Source: Crambe crambe
Taxonomy: Eukaryota > Porifera > Demospongiae > Poecilosclerida > Crambeidae
Reading direction: 5' to 3'
Assembly (NCBI GenBank): GCA_963924555.1
Contig: OZ004585.1
Span: 7,084,556-7,148,555 of the forward strand
Length of the DNA stretch: 64,000 nt
The notes beneath the pieces were generated by a model that did not search any database, had not been told where the DNA came from, and worked only from the letters and a program-made list of their open reading frames with translations. The first letter of the stretch is position 1; each line of letters opens with the position of its first letter. This document shows positions 30,176 to 39,832 of this stretch, in pieces. A program made the position numbers and the translations under genes.

Positions 30176-32229
30176 ATGGTAAAAATCTTGCTGGAACTAT
30201 TTTTTTCCAGGATGAATGATAAAACATTTGATGGCTCATGCTGCTCCTGCATTTATCCCCTCCAAAGTGGTCGTGAAAATAGCTCAATCCCACCACCAGA
30301 GCAAAGAGAAGTCTATGGTGTCACTTATAGTGATAGTCAAGTGATCATCTCCTTGTTACTGATACTAGCTGGTGACATTGAAGTCAATCCAGGACCTGGT
30401 GAGAATAGTGAACTGATATTAATTTCAGCCATTAGCTAGCTACATGTTGATATTTGGTATCACATGCTTGCTTACTAATATTTCAGAGCTCTCTTTTTTT
30501 ATGTAGTAAGGTCATTAAAAATGGAAGACCACTTTAAAGTCATCAAGTTTCTTGAAAATTTGGATAAAAGGGACTTAATGAAACTGGGTGGTGCATTGGG
30601 ACTCTTCTACACAAAGTTAAAGAACATGGAGTCCTTGTGTGAAGACATGATTGCTGCATGGCTTAATAAGGAAGACTTTGTCTCTAAGAAGAGTGGTGAC
30701 CCCAGTTGGGACAGTTTAAAGACAGCACTCAGTGAAATTGGTCAGGCAGGACTTGCTAATGCTATCACAGAAGGTGTGTACATTATTCATGGAAATTCAT
30801 ATGTGCCTGTGATTAATCCTGCACTTTAGCTAGCTAACTACATCTGCTGTAGTAGAGTAGCAATCTTAAGAGCAAAACTCATGAAATTGTTATATGGCGG
30901 ATAAAAGCATATGGTGATCCCGTATGGCAATTGTTCCCAAGCCAGGCCTGTAGTTAATGGTATAGTGCCCCAGAAATTTTGACCATATCATTAGGCATCA
31001 TGTAGCTAATTAGCTATGTATGGGCTATATGCTTATCTACGTAGGATAAGTTATTATAGCATAGTCTATGTATACATGGCATATCCATATTGTACTATAC
31101 TTTGGCTTGTACTTTCAAGATCACACATTAGAAAACTCAGTGCATACTAACTTTTGCAATCACACCTGTGGTGGTGGACATCACACCATACGTATTCATG
31201 TGAATCCACGTAATACATCAAAAAATGGAGTAACCCTAGCCACCAGAAACAACTAGCTGTTACTTTAGTAGATTCAAGCAGAACACACAGAAATCTCACA
31301 AGAAAGTAACAGACAGAAACAGCAGAGAGGACAGTCTAGCAAGGTAATGTTTAAATTAATGTGCTGCAGGCCAGGCAACAGGAAAGCCAAGAGAATATTG
31401 ACTACATGCAGAACAGAAATCACAGAGACAACAGTCTCCATTATATAGCTACAAAACAGAGACAGCAGCAGATGATCAGCTGGACATCAACTAAATCAGA
31501 GGGCACTGATCACTGATCAGTGAATATATCACTTCAACATAAGCCCAGACCAACAGTAGGCCTTGACAAAATTTGCTTAGCAAAATTTGAGCAAAATGGG
31601 CAGCCAGAAGAAAAAAGCAATTCTGCAAGCAAAATAGGCTGCCAATTTTGTCAAAAAAAGCAAAATGGGCCAAGAATGAACTTTGACCTTCTGGATTGCT
31701 TCCTGCTAATTACTTCTACGATATAGATCCAGATCTACTTCCTGTTAGTCCAGCCATCTTCTGCTGCAGCCGAGAGAATCTTTTCAATTCTACAGTGCTT
31801 TACAGCTCAGCAGCAGTCATCTTTGGAAGACTACCTGGAACTCTCTGTTATGTTGCTTGTTTGTGCCTGCATTTTAATTACAGTATGCAAAAAGAAAGCA
31901 AAATGGGTGAAAGAGGGAGCAAAATGGGTGAATAGGAAAGCAAAATAGGTAGATTAATCAAGCATAAAAGCAAAGCAAAATAGGCAGGAAAAAAAGCAAA
32001 TTTTGTCAAGGCCTAACCAACAGTGTGCACTATAAGATAGCTACCAAGGCATAACTATTTTGTTATAGCTATATATACAGAGAGGGTGGTGGGAGTGGAA
32101 ACAGGAACTCAAACATCCTTGCCATGTGAAAATGTTGAAGACATGTATAATCTTTCAGAAGTGGCCAGCTCACCCTCACTGGAAGGTGACTCAGAAATTA
32201 TGGAAGTGTTACAGTACTTAGTATTTTAA
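30176..32229 (+). CDS. Gene C: 2A-like recoding motif followed by a death domain
   Basis: Exons 30176-30398, 30507-30773, 32081-32229; both introns are phase 1 and all three frames join, about 212 residues with TAA at 32,227-32,229. Exon 1 (74 codons from a true ATG) ends in VIISLLLILAGDIEVNPGP, a hydrophobic stretch plus the DxExNPGP consensus of 2A-like ribosome-skipping peptides; the donor follows directly after that last Pro codon. Exon 2 encodes a death domain (LMKLGGALGLFYTKL, SWDSLKTALSEIGQAGLANAI). Exon 3 is a short acidic Ser/Thr-rich tail ending EIMEVLQYLVF. Skipping between Gly73 and Pro74 would release a 73-residue leader and a separate death-domain protein starting with Pro. 2A-like motifs at the N termini of sea-urchin NLR proteins are known to act both as signal sequence and as recoding site. 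A 459-bp element lies in intron 2. Function is inferred. Confidence 0.75.
30381..30398 (+). promoter_or_regulatory. 2A-like ribosome-skipping motif (within gene C)
   Basis: Codes for IEVNPGP plus the first base of the next codon, preceded by GD; D67, E69, N71, P72, G73 and P74 match the invariant positions of 2A. The motif sits at the extreme end of exon 1, so the peptide bond expected to be skipped is one codon before the splice junction. Confidence 0.75.
31060..31556 (+). repeat. Segment duplicated at 36,108-36,616
   Basis: This part of gene C intron 2 (including a frame that reads NHTCGGGHHTIRIH and continues to a stop) recurs at 36,108-36,616 with small changes. The frame has been kept open in both copies, but it lacks an obvious start or splice context, so I treat it as duplicated intron sequence. 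Confidence 0.65.
31557..32015. mobile_element. hAT-like MITE with 8-bp duplication and paralogous empty site
   Basis: 459 bp with ends TAGGCCTTGACAAAATTTGC and the inverted AAGCAAATTTTGTCAAGGCCTA, flanked by ACCAACAG on both sides (31,549-31,556 and 32,016-32,023), the 8-bp duplication typical of hAT elements. The duplicated segment at 36,605-36,625 reads CAGACCAACAGTGTGCAC without the insert, so the empty site is preserved in the same window. The interior has repeated GCAAAATGGG/GCAAAATAGG words. Confidence 0.85.
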
Positions 32230-32238
32230 CCTGTGTAG

Positions 32239-32420
32239 GTAAGGAGATGGGTACTATGGAAATGGAAACTCAAATTTCCCCACCAAGTGAAAATGTTGAA
32301 GGCATGTCTACTCTTTCAGAAGTGGCCAGCATACCCTCACAGGAAGGTGACCCAGTACTTAGTATTTTAATCTGTAGGTAAGGAGATGGGTACTATGGAA
32401 AATAGAAACTCATGATAGTG
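32239..32420 (+). pseudogene. Extra copies of gene C terminal exon, damaged
   Basis: A second copy of the terminal exon follows the first at 32,239-32,371, with its own TGTAG acceptor, but lacks about 20 bases (the EIMEV part). A third begins near 32,379 and stops being recognisable after about 40 bases. These resemble the array at 36,685-37,434. Confidence 0.7.
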
Positions 32421-32456
32421 TCAATTTAGGCATGTCTATACGCTTTTCATCTGAGT

Positions 32457-32580
32457 GATCAAGCCTTGTTACTGATACTAGCTGGTGACATTGAAGTCAA
32501 TCCAGAATAGTGAACTGATAATTACAGCCATTAGCTAGCTACATGATGTTTGGTATCTTACTAATACTTCAGAGCTTTAT
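32457..32580 (+). pseudogene. Broken copy of the 2A-encoding exon end and following intron
   Basis: Repeats about 30,340-30,490: the same CTTGTTACTGATACTAGCTG and GGTGACATTGAAGTCAATCC words occur, but the bases that encode the last Gly-Pro and the donor site are missing, so the frame runs NPE and stops. The rest of the intron copy continues to AGAGCTTTATTTTC. Clearly a duplication relic of gene C. Confidence 0.75.
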
Positions 32581-33238
32581 TTTCTCTCTTTTTCTTTTTT
32601 TCAAGAGTTGACCACATACCAAGTATAAAAAACAGGCAATAAGAGTTTACTTCATATTTACAATTAATTTTTACATTACAGATGTGATAAGGCTGTCAAG
32701 GCAATAATTATTTTGATCATTAAAAAATATTATTTTGTTAGTAAGTAAACAGGTGAAAGGTCAGGAAGCACAACTCTACTCTCTCACTAGTGTCCCAAGT
32801 CACAGATTATTGAAGCTGGAAGGCCATAACCTGATAAAAGATAAGAAACATTCCATAATACAAGTAGCTAGCTGATTATGACCTAGCTAAAGCTGAATAG
32901 ATACTCACCTGAACCACATAATGCCTTTGGTTAGCAAAGTCTCTTCTCTGTCTGCAATCAAGGATCTCTGTCTGCAATCAAGGCTTGCCGCTACAGGAGA
33001 TTGTCAAGTGTTCCTAGATTGTATGGTAAAGATCGTCGATGAAGAAATCTCTAGCTAGCTAGCGCGCGAGATAACATGTGGGCGTGGTCAAAATCATTAC
33101 GTATTTTTAGCTGGTACCATGATATTATTATTAGCAAATTCGCTAAAATTCGCTAAAATGAGTACCCGTTAATAAAAGTTGCCTTAAGGTATATGCATTG
33201 TGAAGATATTTTTGATAGAGTACATGTACTAAGTAATA
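32581..33238. other. No gene seen
   Basis: AT-rich. A 20-base direct repeat (AAGGATCTCTGTCTGCAATC region) lies near 32,960. Nothing else recognised. Confidence 0.35.
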
Positions 33239-33423
33239 TTTAGTTCACTCTTTTCTAGCTCTAAGTGTTTTAATGCACCTGCACGAGAATGATGCTATAA
33301 TGCTTGAGGTGAATGTAATGCACGAGCCGAAGGCGAGTGCATTACATCACCGAGAGCATTATAGCATCATTCATGAGTGCACCATGCATTAAAACACATG
33401 GAGCTAGAAAAGAGTGATCTAAA
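33239..33423. mobile_element. Foldback MITE
   Basis: Ends TTTAGTTCACTCTTTTCTAG and inverted CTAGAAAAGAGTGATCTAAA. Inner arms pair AATGATGCTATAATGCT with AGCATTATAGCATCATT around a GCCGAAGGCGAGTGC centre. No coding capacity. Confidence 0.75.
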
Positions 33424-33427
33424 CATT

Positions 33428-33856
33428 TTAGTGCTGGTCACATGACTTGTGACCAATCAAATTCCAGTTGGTCCTCACAGAACCCTAGCCCTAGCTAGCC
33501 CTAGTACCTAGCAAGCTATGACACACTTTGGTTCAGTAAGAATGCTCTAATTTAATGATATTCAAAAAAATAAATGAGGTAAATTCCTGAGGTTTTCCTG
33601 TTTGAAACCCAATGTAAAAAGTTAAATGCTAAAGTCTATAAAAGGAGACATTCAGACATAGATTCACTGTAAGCACTAGGGACTGAGGCTGGAAGGTCAT
33701 AGTCCTAGTGGATCTTCCACTAGGCTCTTATGTACCTTCAGCACAGTTTCTCAAGTGTGCACTAAATATTTAGTGCACATGAAAGTGTGCTTTATGAGAT
33801 TTAAAGCATACTTTTCAGAGAATCTGATTGGTCACAAGTCATGTGACCAGCACTAA
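33428..33856. mobile_element. DNA element with TTAGTGCTGGTCACATGACT ends
   Basis: The ends are inverted copies over about 33 bases (TTAGTGCTGGTCACATGACT ... AGTCATGTGACCAGCACTAA). It abuts the foldback element just before it. The interior has an AAATATTTAGTGCACATG palindromic part and no clear gene. 33,857-34,890 holds nothing further I can name. Confidence 0.65.
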
Positions 33857-34895
33857 CATGGTATAGCTAATACTGTTACCTAGCTGTGTTTGAAAGCCTG
33901 TGTTTTCCAATCCCATTGAGATCCCATCACCAAATTGTACAATGTAAAGAGTAGTTGTTAAAGACTAAGTAAAAAGTTTTTGGCAGAAAAAAAAGCCGTC
34001 GTTTTTAAGTAATGTAAAATTAAAGATTATAACGGATGACCTTTGACCTCTTAACAAGTGACCACTCACTTCAGGCACATCATCTGAAAGGAAATTTCAT
34101 AAGGAGTACAGTGATGCCATTACTGGCCCCTAGGATTAATTAGAGCAAGAGTTATTAGCTGAAGAATGCAGGTATATTGCCAAAATTTGTGAAATTTCAG
34201 TGGCTCATAACTAGGAAGCCATACAATATGTGGTGCAAAAATTAGGTGTAGGTTGCTAACTTGTGGTAAGGTATGTGTACCCCAGGTTTCGGTGTGTTCT
34301 AAGGAGGTGCTCATTTTTTTGCGTTGATTTGGCCTGGAATTACCCAATAATGTTTTGAACTCTTTTATAGCATTTTATAGTTATATATGATGCCTTCTAT
34401 CGTGAAATTAGTAGATCAACTCGGAAATTATAACCGCAATAGTGTCCATTATGTACCAAAAAAGATTTGTGCAGCTTTCACACTCTTCTGTTGCAGTAAT
34501 ATTCTTCTATAAAGCAGAAACTATGAAGTTTATATGTACACACATGCACTTTTCATAGATTTCTTGAATGGAAGAAAGTACCCCACATCCTCTCTCTCTC
34601 CTTTTGTTTCACTTTACCACTGCCCGATATTAATCTACTAGGATCATCTGGAAAAAAAATATATCTTAACATGCAGGAGAAACTACATTAGCTACTTATT
34701 TCATATCTGTAGTTGAAGCTGATGCACTTTTTCAGCAGACTCAGAGCTTGTACTAGCCCCACTAGCATCTGGAAGCATTGCACTAACTTCCCATGTATCA
34801 TTGTAATTACCTAGCAATACGCACGCGCGTTTTGACGCATGCGCATAGAGGCGAAACCCGGATGGTCCGCATGTGAGCGGTGTTTCCAATCCTGG

Positions 34896-35196
34896 TTACG
34901 TACAGGGTTTTGCGCGATCTTTGCACATTGAATTCCAAAAGCGACACGCGCATGCTCAAAATTGCTTAGCAACTGGCATGCAATATCCACGAAAGTTTGC
35001 CTATTGCTTCATTTACCTGGCTTATTGTAGAAGGAAGAACTTGTGAAGTCACACTGGATGACAATGGAAGTTGGGCTCTACCAGCTCAGGGTACCGATAC
35101 TCACCGATGAGAAATTAGTTGCCAAGCAAATTTGAGCATGCGCGTGGCGCTTTTGGAATTCAACGTGCAAAGATCGCGCAAAGCCCTGTAGTCTAC
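34896..35196. mobile_element. Foldback element with about 80-bp arms
   Basis: The left arm (34,896-34,975: TACAGGGTTTTGCGCGATCT, GAATTCCAAAAGCG) is inverted at 35,112-35,196 (CGCTTTTGGAATTC, AGATCGCGCAAAGCCCTGTA), with about 135 bases between. It is unusually CpG-rich for this window. Confidence 0.65.
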
Positions 35197-35484
35197 GGCG
35201 GTTTTATGGAATCTTGCAAAATGCTGAGTGCACATGCTCAACTTTGAGCCTCGAAATCTCACCGGAGAAGGTGAATGGCACGGCACGCTAATAGGTTAGA
35301 ACTATATACTAGAACAGTCACTAGCTAGCTCTTCAAAGCTTACTTCTCTAAAGTTCTTCCCAAATCTGAGTGCAATTTCACATTTTTAAGTGGATTGTAG
35401 GCGCTTGGCTTTCTAAGTGCTTGTGGTAAGCATTATCCTCCTGTGTATGCAGCAAGTACAAATGACTTTCACCAACTGCAATAA

Positions 35485-35632
35485 CCAACTGCATTGAAGA
35501 TGAAAAGAAAAAAAAAGAGGAAAAAGACGTGGAGAAGGAAAACAAGAGGAAAAGAGATGATGAAAATAGGAAGCATAGGGAAAAGGACAAGGAAGCAAAG
35601 AGAGTGAAAGAATTGAAAAGTGAATTAAGATA
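35485..35632 (+). CDS. Lys/Glu-rich open segment, possible coiled-coil exon
   Basis: A purine-rich stretch reads open on the plus strand as about 48 codons of alternating Lys, Glu, Asp and Arg (for example EEKDVEKENKRKRDDENRK), ending at TAG. Composition fits a charged helix, but purine-rich repeats also produce such frames. No start codon; a possible acceptor lies just upstream. 35,640-36,107 is similarly purine-rich, then AT-rich, without a gene. Confidence 0.25.
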
Positions 35633-36107
35633 GCTATGTAAAAAGGAAAGTCCGAGAGTGGGAGGACAAGGAAAGACAAAGAAGTAGTAATGAAAGAAAG
35701 AAAAGAGAAGAAGATATAATGATGGAAACTATACATAAAAGAGCTAGAATAGAGGAAGAAGAAAAATATGGAGTTCGTAACGAAATGGAAATATAAAGTA
35801 TATTACCTGTATCATGCAGACATAATAAACATACGTACTTATCAAAAATATATATAGTCATATAATTATAAATCATTATAAGAATGAACTGTTAGTTGAT
35901 GGTTAGCTATTAATTTTATAGTTCTATTGCACAGCACCAGAGGTTGAATGAAAGAACTGCCAGGTAGCTAGAGGTGGCAAGGTCCACAACAAAAGTAATA
36001 TTGTGCACAGCTTTCATTGTTGGACCTATAAAATAGAGTAAGTTATCATTCAATTGCTGAATACGCTTGCTCGCCGAACAATGCTACGAGCATTTACTAG
36101 TAAATAG

Positions 36108-36840
36108 TCTATGTATGGCACATCTGTATTGTACTATACTTTGGCTTGTACTTTCAAGATCACACAGAAAACTCAGTGCATACTAACTTCTATGTCCTTT
36201 GACAATCACACCTGCGGTGGTGGACATCACACCATACGTATTCATGCAAACCCACGCAATACATTAAAAAATGGAGTAACCCTAGCCACCAGAAATAACT
36301 AGCTGTTACTTTAGTACGTAGATTCAAGCAGAACACACAGAAATCTCATAAGAAAGTAACAGACAGAAACAGCAGAGACGACAGTCTAGGCATTTCAACA
36401 AGGTAATGTTAAATTAGTGTGCTGCAGCCAAGTTTAGCCTGGCAACAGGAAAGCCAAGAGAATATTGACTACATGCAGAATAGAAATCACAGAGACAACA
36501 GTCTCCATATATAGCTACAAAACAGAGACAGCAGCATGTCATGTCAGATGATCAGCTGGACATCAACTAAATCAGAGGGCACTGATCACTGATCAGTGAA
36601 TATCAGACCAACAGTGTGCACTATAAGATAGCTACCTACCTGTGCCAAGGCATACGTCTTTTTAAAGACTATCTTGTTATATAGAGAGGGTGGTGGGAAT
36701 GGAAACAGGAACTCAAACATCCTCTCCATGTGAAAATGTTGAAGGCATGTCTCCTCTTTCAGAAGTGGCCAGCTTACCCTCACAGGAAGGTGACTCAGAA
36801 ATTATGGAAGTTTTACAGTACTTAGTATTTTAATCTGTAG
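36108..36840 (+). repeat. Segmental duplicate of gene C intron 2 and last exon
   Basis: Matches 31,060-32,229 but without the 459-bp insert: the NHTCGGGHHTIRIH frame, the ACCAACAGTGTGCAC junction and then a full copy of the terminal exon (36,685-36,833) are all present. This is the founder of the array that follows. Confidence 0.8.
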
Positions 36841-37434
36841 GTAAGGAGATTGGTACTATGAAAACGGAAACTCAAATTTCCCTACCAAGTGAAAATGTCG
36901 AAGGCATGTCTACTCTTTCAGAAGTGGCCAGCTTACCCTCACAGGAAGGTGACTCAGAAATTATGGAAGTTTTACAGTAGCTACTTAGTATTTTAATCTG
37001 TAGGTAAGGAGATTGGTACTATGAAAACGGAAACTCAAATTTCCCTACCAAGTGAAAATGTCGAAGGCATGTCTACTCTTTCAGAAGTGGCCAGCTTACC
37101 CTCACAGGAAGGTGACTCAGAAATTATGGAAATTTTACAGTACTTAGTATTTTAATCTGTAGGTAAGGAGATTGGTACTATGAAAACGGAAACTCAAATT
37201 TCCCTACCAAGTGAAAATGTCGAAGGCATGTCTACTCTTTCAGAAGTGGCCAGCTTACCCTCACAGGAAGGTGACTCAGAAATTATGGAAATTTTACAGT
37301 ACTTAGTATTTTAATCTGTAGGTAAGGAGATTGGTACTATGAAAACGGAAACTCAAATTTCCCTACCAAGTGAAAATGTCGAAGGCATGTCTACTCTTTC
37401 AGAAGTGGCCAGCTTACCCTCACAGGAAGGTGAC
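36685..37434 (+). repeat. Tandem array of gene C terminal exons
   Basis: Five units start at 36,685, 36,841, 37,004, 37,163 and 37,322. Units 2-5 are near-identical with 159-163 bp spacing; unit 1 is older. Each has its own acceptor (TCTGTAG), the open frame encoding TETQISLPSENVEG through EIMEVLQYLVF, and a stop. Unit 2 has a 4-base insertion giving an early TAG; unit 5 is cut after GAAGGTGAC, where GTAAGC now makes a possible donor. Units 3 and 4 are fully open. If transcribed with an upstream exon, each could serve as an alternative last exon. Confidence 0.85.
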
Positions 37435-37604
37435 GTAAGCCAAAGTTTTAAAAGTGGCAAAAAGTGAATGTGTCTAAATTTTGATTTCTACTTGGGACTG
37501 TCACATATTGTTCTGAGCCTATTCTTTCAAGCTGTTAGCTGTGTTATATATAAAGAGGAAGTCCCTGACAGCGTTGATAACCACAGTAGCTAGTATTTTT
37601 ATAC

Positions 37605-37745
37605 AGATTAAAATACTAAGTACTGTAACACTTCCATAATTTCTGAGTCACCTTCCTGTAAGGGTAAGCTGGCCACTTCTGAAAGAGTAGACTTGCCTTC
37701 AGCATTTTCACTTGGTGGGGAAATTTGAGTTTCCGTTTTCATAGT
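37605..37745 (-). pseudogene. Inverted copy of the same terminal exon
   Basis: The minus strand encodes the same tail (MKTETQISPPSENAEG through EIMEVLQYLVF, TAA at 37,608). It sits head-on to the array about 170 bp away, a pattern that can come from foldback repair. Another one-ended MITE scrap (TTTCTACTTGGGACTGTCAC) lies at 37,483, between array and inverted copy. Confidence 0.75.
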
Positions 37746-38248
37746 CGGTCTGGAAAATTGGTGTAGAGATAGTCTAACTATTATAGAACACAGTTCTGAA
37801 CTAACATGATAGCACTGCAATGGGACATCTGTATGCGTGAATTTTCATGCAATTATATCCATGTAGAAATCATTTTTATTAGCTTAATTCTATTTCTCAA
37901 ATATGCTTTGATGAATTTATTCCAAACTTCTCAGTCACAGCTCATTTTTACTGTCATTACATGTACCTATTAACTGTAGCAACGTGTTGTTAGCTTGCTA
38001 GCAGCACATGGTGGCATGCAGCATACCAATATCGAGTTCCAACAGATCAGAGAACATCCATTACAAACGCATAAGAATTACCATACAAGAAACTACAATT
38101 CGGCTTGCAATTCTAATTATAATAACTACAATCTGAATTATTATTGTTATGAAATTTGGGCATGGCCAGTTAAAAAATTTTCCGGCACACAAGCTATAAC
38201 ATTTTTGCTAAGTAGCTATTTAGCTATATCTTATTTACTTTTCTACAG
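37746..38248. other. No gene seen
   Basis: AT-rich sequence upstream of the membrane-spanning exon. It may contain further exons of that gene, but I cannot place one with consistent splice sites. Confidence 0.3.
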
Positions 38249-39832
38249 CTAGAAATGTGATTCAGATTGTGGTTCCAATTGTGATTATCGTGATTATCGT
38301 GATTGCAGTTCTTAATGTGATAATTATTTTTCTCCTGAGAAATGAAGGTAGGATATCACACTAGTGGTCTGACCAATGCCTATAGGATATACTTAAATTC
38401 ACCTTGCACCTTGATCATTCACTGCTATAGCTTTCTCAATTCTCAAGGTTCAACCAGCAGAGAGAGTTGATATCAGCTCTCTGTTGATGCATTAATCTGG
38501 CTAAGAATTGAGAAAGTTATAGCAGTTCTAGTGAATGATCAAGGTGCAAGGTGAATGCAAATAGACTTTAGCTACCTATACAATGAATAACAAAAGAGAA
38601 ATGGAAGCCATAATAATTATGAAACTCATCTGACTCGCTCTTTATCCTACCAATGATTAAATTTAGCTAGCATTGAATATTAACACAGGCAATTGCTCTA
38701 TTTGTAAAATGCATTCCTCATTGTAGCTAGCTACAGTAAAATAAATGAAGGAATGATGGTGATGTAGGGATGACTAAAAGGTGAATAATTATTATCACTA
38801 AAATTTTTCTTGCATATCTACTTCTTTTTTTTTTCTTTCTTGAACTAAGAAGAATTGTACTTCTGACTTCAGAAGAACTTGAGCAAGGGTATTATGCTAG
38901 CTAGCTAGCTATACTGTCTTGGAGGCAGAGAAAAATTGACAGTCTTGAGCATTGTTCTAAAACCAGTAGAAACTAGAGTAGCTAGCTAATCAGAGAGATT
39001 TCGTACCCCGCACCCCGCATGTGCGATGGAATTATTTTATGTTGACGTCATGACCATAATTCTGTGAATGGGTGTGACCTTTCAGTGCACTTTAAAAGAA
39101 ATCGCAGAATTGTTCGGTGCAGAAACAGCTTCTGCCTTCTGAAGCTACTGAATTAGCCTATACAGTGTGAGTTGATCGCTAAAGTGCCATTTAGAAAAAA
39201 AAGTTTTTTGGGGGGGGGGGGGGAGGGGAGGTACATATAGATCACTTTACCCCTTGCTGCACATGTGCGTGCAGGGTAACACGCAGGGTAATAAGATGTG
39301 GTTAGCTGCTAAAGAAAATAATGAAAATCACTAAAATTAATAATAATTAGCTACACCATTATTATATAATTAGCCATAGCTACTTTTCCAATTTTTATGC
39401 TCTAGCTCCTTCAGATTTAGGGACAGATCCTGAAGAAAGTACGATTACTAATGTGAGTAGCCAATATCTGCCCTACCATATTAAACTAGTAAATACTAAT
39501 TTTCATTATTAGATGATGTCAGTTTCATGTATAACTACTCCATCACATGATCCAACTACTTTGATTCAGGTACTAAGATTTGGTTAGCTATTTACTTACC
39601 AGTTGTTGTTGTTTTTTGTGTTAATAACCAGATGCAGTCAGACCCCACAGTTACAACTAATCCAATGGAATCAGACCCCACAGTTGCAACTAATCCGATG
39701 CAGTCAGACCCCCCAGTTCCAGGTAATCCGATTCAGTCATACCCCGCAATTAATCCGTCAAATTATGGGGGACCAAGAATTTGTAAATCATTAGAGCTGC
39801 TGTTAGCTGCTTGGGAGCTAGCTTACAGATGA
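38249..39832 (+). CDS. Membrane protein, transmembrane segment and repeat-bearing tail
   Basis: Exons 38249-38347, 39415-39452, 39513-39569, 39632-39832; phases agree and the stop is TGA 39,830-39,832. Exon 1 encodes a long hydrophobic helix (IVVPIVIIVIIVIAVLNV) ending in LLRNE, typical of a single-pass segment followed by a positive charge. The later exons form a tail of about 100 residues with four 11-residue-like repeats of the type MQSDPTVTTNP, MESDPTVATNP, MQSDPPVPGNP, then a shorter one. The gene begins mid-codon upstream; the extracellular part was not found. It resembles the end of a cell-surface receptor, but the ectodomain is needed to say which. A MITE lies 45 bp after exon 1 (38,393-38,570). 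Confidence 0.55.
38393..38570. mobile_element. MITE related to 2,677-3,479
   Basis: The arms pair TTCACCTTGCACCTTGATCATTC with GAATGATCAAGGTGCAAGGTGAA and CTTTCTCAATTCT with AGAATTGAGAAAG. The right end GCAAATAGACTTTA matches the TAAAGTCTATTCGCG end of the larger element; the left end has lost about 10 bases. Confidence 0.7.

Noticed and set aside
30176..30398. 2A-like motif considered as part of a virus or a non-LTR retrotransposon
   Set aside because: No polymerase, endonuclease or capsid-like frame lies nearby; the motif is spliced in phase to a death-domain exon.
35378..35876. Minus-strand frames rich in Phe, Ser and Leu
   Set aside because: They are the complement of a purine-rich stretch; the composition alone makes them look like membrane proteins.
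36685..37434. Regularly spaced repeats considered as a CRISPR-like array
   Set aside because: The whole unit repeats, there are no variable spacers, and each unit contains an exon with acceptor and stop.
37434..38347. Joining the last array unit (donor GTAAGC) to the membrane-spanning exon
   Set aside because: The codon phases do not match (0 against 1).
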